From Ignavibacteriales bacterium (GTDB lineage Bacteria > Bacteroidota > Ignavibacteria > UBA10030): a stretch of 14,619 nucleotides of DNA. A program made the translations under genes and the position numbers. Within the stretch, counting starts at the first letter, position 1, and each line of letters starts with the position of its first letter. The notes beneath the pieces were generated by a model that worked only from the letters and a program-made list of their open reading frames with translations, had not been told where the DNA came from and did not search any database. The stretch is from assembly GCA_016207365.1 (NCBI GenBank), contig JACQPU010000095.1, positions 1 through 14,619 on the forward strand. Reading direction: 5' to 3'. Shown one piece after another: positions 5,813 through 13,264 of the stretch.

Positions 5813-6958
5813 ATGAGCATTCCCGAAGACAACCAACCATCCATTTTCGACGAGAACTCGCTCTTCTGGCTGGCCGGGCTTCTCTCGCGCTCCCGCCGAT
5901 TTGTGCTTCTCAATTGCCTCGTTGCCGGGGTCGTGGCCGTGATCGTGGTACTGTTGTTGCCGAATTGGTATGCGGGCACCACGACCGTGCTTCCGCCCAA
6001 GGACAGCGGATTGAGCACGAGCCTTGGTCCGCTCACGTCGCTCTTGACGGATTTTGCCACCCTGCGCGGACCCGTGCCCTCATCGGATGCTTACAGCTAC
6101 CTGTCGATTCTGGAAAGCCGGAATGCAAAGGAGGACATTATCCGCACATTCGGCCTTATCGACATCTATGGCATCAACGAGTCATCGATGGAAAAAGCCA
6201 TCAAGGAATTCGAGAGCAATATTGAGATTGAGTTGGAGGAAAAGGGGCATATCAGCATTATGGTGTACGACAGGGATAGAACACGCGCAGCCGACATGGC
6301 GAATTATTATGTTTCAGCGCTGAATCGGATCAACACTGAACTCGGTCTGCAGCGCACGCGCCTCTACAGGGAGTTTCTTGAAACAACGATTGCCGGAATT
6401 AAAGACAGTCTGAGGAATTCAGAAGAAGCCTACAAGCGGCTTCAACAGGAATCCGGCGTGGCAATCATGCCGGAGAATCGGGAATCAGTCCGGAGTATTG
6501 CCGATTTGTATTCGGAAAAAGCTTTCAGGGAGCTCGAGGTGGCGGTTCTCGAAAAGCTGTTCGGCAGTGATCATCCAGAGATCAGATTGAAGCGGGCGGA
6601 ATTGCAGACGTTGTCATCAAAGATCCGCGAGATCCCGGAGGTGAGTCTGGAACATGTGCGCCTGTACCGGGATATTCAGATTCAGGCGAAGATTCTTGAA
6701 TTGGTGCTGCCTTTGTACGAACAGGCGAAGCTGGAGGAGCGCAAGGCATTGCCATCTGTGGTTGTGCTCGACCGCGCCGTTCCGGCTGAAAAGAAGGCAA
6801 AACCGAAGCGGACCCTGCTGGTTCTGTCGGCCGTCTTTTCCGTCGGGCTCCTCTCCCTGACCGGCTACGCGATCCGTGAACGCCTGCAGGAACTGCGCCT
6901 CCGTTCTCCGGAACGCTACAAAACTCTCCGCCGGTTGTTCAGCATCAGAGACACTTAG
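5813..6958 (+). CDS. Wzz-like chain-length determinant / polysaccharide co-polymerase (no kinase domain)
   Basis: The 381-residue inner-membrane protein has the Wzz plan: a short cytoplasmic N-terminus, TM1 at about 30-50 ending 'LLLPNWYAG', a periplasmic loop, and TM2 at about 334-355. The Wzz-domain stretch 'YAGTTTVLPPKDSG' follows TM1. Long charged helices (about 155-215 and 255-315) are likely coiled coil. 'DRAVPAEKKAKPKR' just before TM2 corresponds to the Pro-rich motif of the family. Such proteins set polymer length with Wzy and may contact the exporter. The cytoplasmic tail (356-381) is short and basic, with no Walker motifs, so there is no fused tyrosine autokinase; none is seen elsewhere in the window. 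The upstream TGA (5807-5809) abuts an alternative in-frame GTG at 5810; ATG 5813 is preferred as the standard codon. Neither has a strong ribosome binding site, which suggests coupling. Confidence 0.9.
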   Translation: MSIPEDNQPSIFDENSLFWLAGLLSRSRRFVLLNCLVAGVVAVIVVLLLPNWYAGTTTVLPPKDSGLSTSLGPLTSLLTDFATLRGPVPSSDAYSYLSILESRNAKEDIIRTFGLIDIYGINESSMEKAIKEFESNIEIELEEKGHISIMVYDRDRTRAADMANYYVSALNRINTELGLQRTRLYREFLETTIAGIKDSLRNSEEAYKRLQQESGVAIMPENRESVRSIADLYSEKAFRELEVAVLEKLFGSDHPEIRLKRAELQTLSSKIREIPEVSLEHVRLYRDIQIQAKILELVLPLYEQAKLEERKALPSVVVLDRAVPAEKKAKPKRTLLVLSAVFSVGLLSLTGYAIRERLQELRLRSPERYKTLRRLFSIRDT

Positions 6959-6966
6959 GCGTCCTC

Positions 6967-8361
6967 TTGAGCTCCACGTACTCATTCGATCGGCCGGATT
7001 CCAACGCTCGTATCCCTCCCCTCCTCCTTGTTCTTCTCCTGAATGCCATTGCGGTCTCTGTTGCCGCGGCCTCCGGATTTCTTATTTATGTGCCTCTTGT
7101 TCTTCTTGGTCTCACCGCCGCGATCCTGCTCTCGCGTCGGTTGGCCGCGTGGCTTGCGCTCGTCATCCTGGGTCATCTTGTCCTGTTTTTTCAGCGGACA
7201 ACTCAGATCAGCATCTCCGAGGCTATTTTCGGCATCGTGTTTGTCGCGTATCTGGCGCTGTACTTGGTGGATCGGATTGCCGTTAAGAGGGTGCCCTTGT
7301 TAACGGCTGCCGGTGACAATGCCCTTGTAGTGTTCTTTGCGGTCGCTTTCCTCTCGGTGATCCCGGCAGTGATGTTTGAAAGTGATTTGGGTTTATGGGG
7401 ACGGGAATTGATCGTTCTCGCCGGGCTGGGATTGTATTTTCCGTTGCGAGAATCGATGAAGACGAAGGAGGGGAAAAGAGTCGTTCTTTTCTCGTTTGCG
7501 CTTCTTGCGGTTGTTGTGGCTGCACGCAGCATTCTTCAATACCGTGAGCGGCTTGATGTGATCCAGTTTGCCTGGGAGCTTGTTTCCGGACGGCAGACAG
7601 CGAATGAGCCCCTGTTTATGGCAATGGTCGTTGGGGCAGGCGCGGTTCTCGGGGTTTCGAAAAGTGCATGGAAGCAAGTATTTTCGGCGGCTGTTTTTCT
7701 CCTATTCACTCTGTTGCTTTTAGTGACGTTCTCCAGGGCGTACTGGGTCGGCACGTTTGTCGGGTTGTTGATCGTGTTCCTCCTGCTCCAGAGACTGGAA
7801 AGAACTCGCTTCGTTGCCACACTCTGCGTTGTTCTCCTGGGAGGGATCGGGATCTCGTGGCTGATCCTGGGGGACCGGTTTGGCGCTGTTGCAGACATCG
7901 TGGTGCGGCGACTATTGTCGGCGGGATATGTTTTGAAAGATGTTTCCTTTCTCACACGCGTGGAGGAATCCCGCGTCGTGGCTGAACATGGTCTCCGAAA
8001 TCCCATCCTGGGCTATGGGCTTGGTGCGGAGTTTGGTTATTACAACGCTCTCAAGGATGTCACGTATGTGAACGCCTACATTCATAACGCTTACTTGTGG
8101 TTATGGTTCAAGTTGGGTGCTGCCGGCTTGTTGAGCTTTCTGGTCGCCTACGCCGGTAAAATCAGGTCAGGATTTCGAACTATCACCATCACGAACAATG
8201 AAGATCGTCCTTTCGTGATCGCTGCAGTCGCGTTGCTCTGCACGATGCTCATCATTTCTGTGACCTCGCCTCAGTTTTACGCGAGGGATTCAGTTTTGGT
8301 CATCGCCCTTTGCTGGGCAATTCTGACAGGCAGTGGCGAAACCGTGTCGAAGGACCCGTGA
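6967..8361 (+). CDS. wzy: O-antigen polymerase/ligase family membrane protein (Wzy-type)
   Basis: This is a very hydrophobic 464-residue protein with about 10-12 predicted membrane segments. It carries the Wzy_C/O-antigen ligase signatures: 'VTFSRAYWVG' (253-262) starting a membrane segment, then a long periplasmic region with 'RNPILGYGLGAEFGYYN' (344-360) and 'YIHNAYLWLWFKLGAAGLLSFL' residues around His373-Asn374. The family either polymerises lipid-linked repeat units (Wzy) or ligates them to acceptors (WaaL). Its position between wzz-like and wzx-like genes favours the polymerase. TTG 6967 is the most upstream usable start, 8 bp after the previous stop, with only a weak ribosome binding site; a start further in would cut into the first membrane helix. 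The stop overlaps the flippase start by one base (TGATG). The exact linkage formed cannot be read from sequence. Confidence 0.85.
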   Translation: MSSTYSFDRPDSNARIPPLLLVLLLNAIAVSVAAASGFLIYVPLVLLGLTAAILLSRRLAAWLALVILGHLVLFFQRTTQISISEAIFGIVFVAYLALYLVDRIAVKRVPLLTAAGDNALVVFFAVAFLSVIPAVMFESDLGLWGRELIVLAGLGLYFPLRESMKTKEGKRVVLFSFALLAVVVAARSILQYRERLDVIQFAWELVSGRQTANEPLFMAMVVGAGAVLGVSKSAWKQVFSAAVFLLFTLLLLVTFSRAYWVGTFVGLLIVFLLLQRLERTRFVATLCVVLLGGIGISWLILGDRFGAVADIVVRRLLSAGYVLKDVSFLTRVEESRVVAEHGLRNPILGYGLGAEFGYYNALKDVTYVNAYIHNAYLWLWFKLGAAGLLSFLVAYAGKIRSGFRTITITNNEDRPFVIAAVALLCTMLIISVTSPQFYARDSVLVIALCWAILTGSGETVSKDP

Positions 8362-9854
8362 TGCGGGAATCATCCTTTTCACGGAATACCACCCTGAATT
8401 TTTTCGGTCAGGTGGCGGTTATTCTTCTTGCCGTTGTTTCGCTCCCGCTGCTGGTGGCGTGGCTGGGAGATGAACGCTTCGGCCTGCTTTCGATCCTCTG
8501 GGTTCTCGTTGGATCACTCCAGGTGTTTGATGTTGGTATCGGTCTTGGTTCCGCAAAGTTTCTGTCGGAACATATCGCCGAAGGGAGAAGACACGAGGCC
8601 GCGGGAATTGCTCAGGGCACACTTCTTCTTCTCGTTCCCATCTGCCTCCTTGTATCGGCCGGCCTCTTTGCGATGACGTTTCTGAACTTCGCATCGCTGT
8701 TCAATATTCCTTCCGCCCTGAGGGCCGAAGCCGTCGCAGGATTGCGATTACTACTGCTCCTCCCGCCTGCGATATTCATGCAAAACGGTCTGAAAAGTGT
8801 TCTTGTTGCGTTTCAGCGTTTCGATGTCGTGAATGTCCTTTTGGTAGTCTACGGCGTGCTTCAATGGGGTGGGGCCGTCACAGTACTTGCCGTGGGAGGT
8901 GGATTTCTTGATGTTGTGATTGCCATGGTGGCGGCGCGGTATATTGTCATGATTCTAACGACAGTGGCCGCTGTCCGGATGCTGCCCGAAATCATGAGGG
9001 TTCAACCAGCCGGAACGAACATGATTCAGAAGCTTTTTCGGTTCGGTGGATGGGTTTCGGTATCACAACTTCTCGGACCGGCGTTCGGTGTCCTTGATCG
9101 TCTCTTTATCAGCGCGCTTATTTCGCTTGCCGCCGTGACTTCGTTCAGCGTGGTTACGGATGTCGCGTTGAGACTGCTGATCATTCCATTGAGCTTTGTT
9201 GGCACGCTCATTCCCGTTGTCAGTGGTGGATGGATTCGGTCGGATAAACAGGCGCGGGTCAAAAGCCTCTATGAAAAATCTCTCAAGTATACGTTTGTGA
9301 TCATGCTCCCGATCGCGTTCGTACTCGCGCTCTTCAGTAAGGAGATTCTCACCGCATGGCTGGGAGCGGAGTTTGCCGGTCGAAGTGGCACGGTTTTGAT
9401 GATCATCGCCCTGGGCCTGATTGGAAACGCGCTGGCTCAAATGCCTCTTGCCGTACTTCAATCCATGGGGAGACCCGATATTCCTGCAAGGGTCATTCTC
9501 GCCGAAATTGTCGTGTATGGGGGATTGTGTTTTGTGTTGACGGACTTTCTCGGCATCGTCGGTACCGCAATCGCGTGGTCGCTTCGTGTCACTGCTGAAG
9601 CCGCTATTCTCCTGGCGGTAACGCGCAATCACATGAAACACGTTGTTTCACCGCAGGATTCTTCGTACATCTGGAAAAGCCTCGCAGTGCTTGTAGCTGG
9701 AGGAGCTCTTCTTACGTGGATGCGTACGCTCACCGGCGAAGTTGGTATCCTCCTCGCGGGTCTTTTGTTGACAATGACTGCCTATGTAGTCGTCCTGTGG
9801 AAAACCGTTTTTGACGTGAATGGGCGGGCGTTCCTCGCATCGCGGGCAAAATAA
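8361..9854 (+). CDS. wzx: Wzx-type lipid-linked oligosaccharide flippase (MOP superfamily)
   Basis: The 497-residue polytopic membrane protein has about 12-14 hydrophobic segments and the Polysacc_synt opening: 'NTTLNFFGQVAVILLAV' near the N-terminus, then 'WLGDERFGLLSILWVL' (34-49) and 'FDVGIGLGSAKFLSEHIAEG' (56-75). The later 'FRFGGWVSVSQLLGPAFG' motif opens the second half of the MOP fold. It would flip undecaprenyl-diphosphate-linked repeat units to the periplasmic face for Wzy. ATG 8361 shares its A with the upstream TGA (8359-8361), and AAGGA at 8350-8354 lies 6 bp before it; GTG 8358 is a less likely alternative. Longer in-frame starts (from 8310) lie inside wzy. Substrate specificity cannot be predicted. 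Confidence 0.9.
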   Translation: MRESSFSRNTTLNFFGQVAVILLAVVSLPLLVAWLGDERFGLLSILWVLVGSLQVFDVGIGLGSAKFLSEHIAEGRRHEAAGIAQGTLLLLVPICLLVSAGLFAMTFLNFASLFNIPSALRAEAVAGLRLLLLLPPAIFMQNGLKSVLVAFQRFDVVNVLLVVYGVLQWGGAVTVLAVGGGFLDVVIAMVAARYIVMILTTVAAVRMLPEIMRVQPAGTNMIQKLFRFGGWVSVSQLLGPAFGVLDRLFISALISLAAVTSFSVVTDVALRLLIIPLSFVGTLIPVVSGGWIRSDKQARVKSLYEKSLKYTFVIMLPIAFVLALFSKEILTAWLGAEFAGRSGTVLMIIALGLIGNALAQMPLAVLQSMGRPDIPARVILAEIVVYGGLCFVLTDFLGIVGTAIAWSLRVTAEAAILLAVTRNHMKHVVSPQDSSYIWKSLAVLVAGGALLTWMRTLTGEVGILLAGLLLTMTAYVVVLWKTVFDVNGRAFLASRAK

Positions 9855-9870
9855 AGAGACGGACTGAACC

Positions 9871-11061
9871 GTGAATATCCTCTCGATATGCCCGATACTT
9901 CCCTATCCCCTTATCGACGGGGGTCGGAGAAATGTCTTCTTTCCGCTGAAACACCTGACGAATCGTGGTCATAGGATCCAGTTGGCATGTCTTACCGTTG
10001 ACAATAATGCAGGGGCACGGCGCGCCTTGGAACAATACTTTGAAATTCATGTGGTTGTTCATCCGGCCAAAAAGGCATTAATGGCCGGGGCGTTCCGATC
10101 GGTGTTCCGAACGATTCCCTACGTTCTTAGCAGGAACCACTCCGAACTTCTTCTGAGCGCGGTCTTCAAAGCGGCGGAGCAGGGGGTAGATCTGGTGCAG
10201 ATTGAGGGAATCCATGCAGCGTGGTATGGGCTTGAAGTCAAGAAATGGTTTGGGATTCCCGTGATCCTCCGGCTTCACAATCTTGAATCCTCCAATCTTC
10301 GCACATACGTTCCCTTTCACCCCAACCCTCTTGCACGGTCATTCCTGAAACTGGAGCTGCGCAAGCTCATCGATTACGAACGATCCGTTTTTGGCCTGTT
10401 TGACAGAGTGTTGCCAGTGTCGCACGACGACGAACAGGATCTTCTGATGATTGCTCCTGGGGCAAGAACTGTGGTGATTCCTGTGGGTGTTGATACGGAC
10501 TATTTCAGACCAGTTCCAACGCAGGAGGATCCCGGATCCATCCTTTGGCTTGGTTCGCTTCAATGGCTCCCGAATCGCGACAGCCTTTTTTGGTTCTATC
10601 GCGAAATTCTTCCCATTCTTGTCAAAGCACTCCCATCGGTCATCGTCCGTGTCGCCGGCAGCGTGTCGGCGGATGTGCGAAAAAAGTTCGTCCATCCCAA
10701 TCTGACATTCCTCGGCGAGGTTGACGACATTCGGCCGCTCGCGGCTGCCTCGCAGGTGTGTGTGGTCCCGTTGCGGGCCGGAAGCGGAATCCGCATGAAG
10801 ATTCTGGAATTCTTTGCAATGGGGAAAGCTGTTGTTTCGACCACAGTTGGCGCAAAGGGTCTGGACGTTGCCCCGGGTGTTCATCTGTTGTGTGCCGACG
10901 ATCCGAGTGCATTTGCGGACCGTGTAATCCATTTGCTGAAGGTTCCTGGTGATCGGGCGCGTTATGGCAAGGCAGGCAGGAACCTTGTGGAGAGCAGGTA
11001 TTCCTGGGATACGGTGACGGATGGCTTTGAGCGTGTCTATGAAAAGCTCGGCTCGTCATGA
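9871..11061 (+). CDS. GT4-family (GT-B fold) glycosyltransferase
   Basis: This 396-residue cytoplasmic or membrane-associated transferase would add one sugar from a nucleotide donor to the growing lipid-linked unit. The N-terminal acceptor half (1-~195) begins with 'MNILSICPILPYPLIDGGRR', the usual first strand and loop of GT4 enzymes. The donor half begins near 'VVIPVGVDTDYFRP' (201-214) and 'ILWLGSLQWLPNRDSL' (224-239). The nucleotide-sugar site is at 301-332: 'LRAGSGIRMKILEFFAMGKA' followed by VVSTTVGAKGLD, with Arg308, Lys310 and Glu313 the likely donor contacts. The start is GTG 9871, 16 bp after wzx, with only a purine-rich GAGACGGA upstream. The last codons overlap the next gene by 4 bp (ATGA), so translation of the two is probably coupled. 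Sugar and linkage are unknown. Confidence 0.92.
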   Translation: MNILSICPILPYPLIDGGRRNVFFPLKHLTNRGHRIQLACLTVDNNAGARRALEQYFEIHVVVHPAKKALMAGAFRSVFRTIPYVLSRNHSELLLSAVFKAAEQGVDLVQIEGIHAAWYGLEVKKWFGIPVILRLHNLESSNLRTYVPFHPNPLARSFLKLELRKLIDYERSVFGLFDRVLPVSHDDEQDLLMIAPGARTVVIPVGVDTDYFRPVPTQEDPGSILWLGSLQWLPNRDSLFWFYREILPILVKALPSVIVRVAGSVSADVRKKFVHPNLTFLGEVDDIRPLAAASQVCVVPLRAGSGIRMKILEFFAMGKAVVSTTVGAKGLDVAPGVHLLCADDPSAFADRVIHLLKVPGDRARYGKAGRNLVESRYSWDTVTDGFERVYEKLGSS

Positions 11062-12116
11062 AGATTGTCTATGTCGGCATGCGGTACGATTACGGCGATC
11101 CCCGCCTTGGCGATTGCTACGAGTACAGCAATTTTCATGATACTCTTGCAAGAATGCCCGGTGTAACGGTGGAGGATTTTCCGTACGACGAAATTCTGAG
11201 GCAGGAAGGAAAGAAGGTGATGAATGAACGGCTTCGGTCAACGGCACGACAAAGGCCCGACCTGTATTTCTTTGTTCTCTTCACAGATGAGTTTTTTCAC
11301 GAAACCGTCGACTGGCTGACGCGACACAGCGGAGCGCTTACGCTCAATTGGTTTGGTGATGATCACTGGAGATTCGACCTTCATTCCCGTTTCTGGGCCC
11401 CACTCTTCACATGGGTGATCACAACGGATCAAAAGGCTGTTGATCGCTATCGGGCCATTGGCGTGAACAACGTGATACTCTCACAATGGGGGTTCAATCA
11501 CCATCTCATGGATGGGACTTTGGTTCGGGAGGAGTTGGATGTTTCGTTTGTAGGCCGGACGACGCCAGGAAGGAAGGCGATCCTACGTCGGCTCCAGAAG
11601 GAAGGGATTGACGTGACAGTGTGGGGCCGCGGGTGGAAGAACGGACGATTGAGTCCGGGGGACATGATCCAAACCTTCAAGCGGAGCAGAATCAATTTGA
11701 ACTTTACAGAAAGTATGGGGGGATTGCAGCCCCGCACACTTGCAAAGGCGTTTCTTGCAAGGCGCGCAGATCAAACGATTTCCCTCCGGCCGTTGCGCGA
11801 AGTTGGTCCAGCAGTTCGCCTGCTCCTTTCCCGCCCGCGACCGCAAATCAAGGGGAGGAACTTTGAAATCCCCGGGCACGGTGGATTCCTTCTCACGTCA
11901 GCGGCGGAAGGTTTGGATCGCTATTACTCGCCGGGCAGGGAAATCGAGGTGTGGAACGATCCGAATGAGCTCGTACAAAAGATCCGGTATTATCTGACGC
12001 ATGGTGTAGAGAGGAATCGCATGAAAGAGGAGGGGAGGCGGCGTACGCTTGCAGAGCACACCTATGAACGCCGTTTTCGGGAAATCTTTCGCACTATGGG
12101 AATAACCGGATTCTGA
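11058..12116 (+). CDS. CgeB-like glycosyltransferase (Glyco_trans_1_2 type)
   Basis: This 352-residue GT-B-type protein resembles the CgeB/'glycosyltransferase family 1-like' group often found in surface-polysaccharide clusters. The N-terminal half has 'MKIVYVGMRYDYGD', 'LTLNWFGDDHWRF' (94-106) and 'ILSQWGFNHHL' (140-150). The C-terminal half starts at 'DVSFVGRTTPGRKAIL' (161-176), passes 'RINLNFTESMGG' (211-222), and holds the donor-site signature 'QIKGRNFEIPGHGGFLLT' (263-280). It ends with 'EIEVWNDPNELVQKIRYYL' (295-313) and 'EHTYERRF' (333-340). A ~40-residue segment (222-262) separates the two halves of the donor domain. Such a spacer is usual in this subgroup as far as I recall. The ATG overlaps the previous stop in ATGA with no good ribosome binding site. 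It is presumably a sugar transferase for the repeat unit; donor and acceptor are unknown. Confidence 0.82.
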   Translation: MKIVYVGMRYDYGDPRLGDCYEYSNFHDTLARMPGVTVEDFPYDEILRQEGKKVMNERLRSTARQRPDLYFFVLFTDEFFHETVDWLTRHSGALTLNWFGDDHWRFDLHSRFWAPLFTWVITTDQKAVDRYRAIGVNNVILSQWGFNHHLMDGTLVREELDVSFVGRTTPGRKAILRRLQKEGIDVTVWGRGWKNGRLSPGDMIQTFKRSRINLNFTESMGGLQPRTLAKAFLARRADQTISLRPLREVGPAVRLLLSRPRPQIKGRNFEIPGHGGFLLTSAAEGLDRYYSPGREIEVWNDPNELVQKIRYYLTHGVERNRMKEEGRRRTLAEHTYERRFREIFRTMGITGF

Positions 12117-12124
12117 GGATCATC

Positions 12125-13255
12125 GTGGCCGAACTGTTCTTCTGGATCTCCGCATTCACGATTCTTTATACGTACGCGGGATATCCGTTCCTTCTCGGCA
12201 TTCTATCGCTCTTCAAGCGCCAACAGGCAGTGCCGCTGAAGATGGAGCCAACGGTATCACTGGTGCTGTCAGTATATAATGAAGAAAAAGGAATTGAGGA
12301 AAAACTTGGGAATCTGCGGGAAATCGATTATCCTTCCGACAAACTGGAGATTCTCGTTGGATCAGACGGATCGACTGACCAGACCGTGGAGTTGCTTGAA
12401 AAAAGCGGCCTGAAAGGGATGCAGCTCTTTGTGTACTCGGAGCGTCGCGGGAAGGCAGCTGTTGTCAATGATCTTGTTCGCGAAGCGCTGGGGGAGGTTG
12501 TTGTATTTTCCGACGCGAATTCGCTTTTCCGCGTGGATACACTTCGGAATCTCGTGAACCCTTTTGCAGAATCCGGTGTTGGAGCGGTGTCGGGCGAGCT
12601 TGTCTTGCTCAGCCCGGGGAACATCGGAGAGTCACTGTATTGGAAATACGAAACGGTCGTGAAACGCCTTGAAAGCCGCGTGGGAACACTCGTCGGTGCA
12701 ACGGGTGGTGTGTATGCAATCCGGCGATCGTTGTTTCATCCCCTGCCGCTCGACCGTGCCATTGCGGATGATTTCATGATTCCCATGAGAGTTCTTGAAC
12801 AGGGTTATCGCGTTGCATATGAGCCCGCCGCGGTGGCATCGGAAACGGCCGAAGAAACCGTAGCCAGGGAGTTTCGGAGGAAAGTGAGAATCGGCGCGCA
12901 GAATTTCAACGCATTACGATATGTCTCTGCAATGCTGAATCCCCTCCGCGGATTCGTCGCATTTGCACTGTGGTCGCATAAAGTCATCCGATGGATTGTC
13001 CCCGTCTCGCTCCTTGTTCTGATCTCTGCAACGGCTCTGCTCTACAGCCCTGGGGGTCCTTTCGCATCGATTCTTTACGGGGAAATACTCTTTTTCGCGC
13101 TTGGGGCCTTTGGATTCGTTGGCGAGCGACGGAATTTCCGATCGCCCGTTGTCGTCCTTCCCTATTACTTTCTTGCCATGAACGCAGCTCTTCTGCTCGG
13201 TCTGTTGAAATCCATTTCGGGAACACAAACCCCGGCCTGGGAGGTACGCCGCTGA
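12125..13255 (+). CDS. Membrane-anchored GT2-family glycosyltransferase
   Basis: The 376-residue protein has an N-terminal membrane helix (about 3-28), a cytoplasmic GT-A catalytic domain (42-~265) and three C-terminal hydrophobic segments (about 288-308, 316-333 and 341-362). GT2 landmarks are 'VSLVLSVYNEEKGIEEKL' (44-61), 'ILVGSDGSTDQT' (76-87), a DxN-type metal motif in 'VVVFSDANSLF' (125-135), 'GATGGVYAIRRSLF' (191-204) and the acceptor-side Asp pair in 'AIADDFMIPMRVLEQGYRV' (212-230). The motif that is QxxRW in processive synthases reads 'RRKVRIG' (251-257), which fits a non-processive transferase. The start is GTG 12125, supported by GAGGA (12115-12119) overlapping the upstream TGA, with 5 bp spacing. 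It probably extends the lipid-linked unit on the cytoplasmic face. The sugar is unknown. Confidence 0.92.
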   Translation: MAELFFWISAFTILYTYAGYPFLLGILSLFKRQQAVPLKMEPTVSLVLSVYNEEKGIEEKLGNLREIDYPSDKLEILVGSDGSTDQTVELLEKSGLKGMQLFVYSERRGKAAVVNDLVREALGEVVVFSDANSLFRVDTLRNLVNPFAESGVGAVSGELVLLSPGNIGESLYWKYETVVKRLESRVGTLVGATGGVYAIRRSLFHPLPLDRAIADDFMIPMRVLEQGYRVAYEPAAVASETAEETVAREFRRKVRIGAQNFNALRYVSAMLNPLRGFVAFALWSHKVIRWIVPVSLLVLISATALLYSPGGPFASILYGEILFFALGAFGFVGERRNFRSPVVVLPYYFLAMNAALLLGLLKSISGTQTPAWEVRR

Positions 13256-13264
13256 ATCGCCGCC

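Noticed and set aside
9063..9641. 192-codon minus-strand frame opposite wzx
   Set aside because: Highly polar composition complementary to a hydrophobic membrane protein; no domain and no upstream signal.
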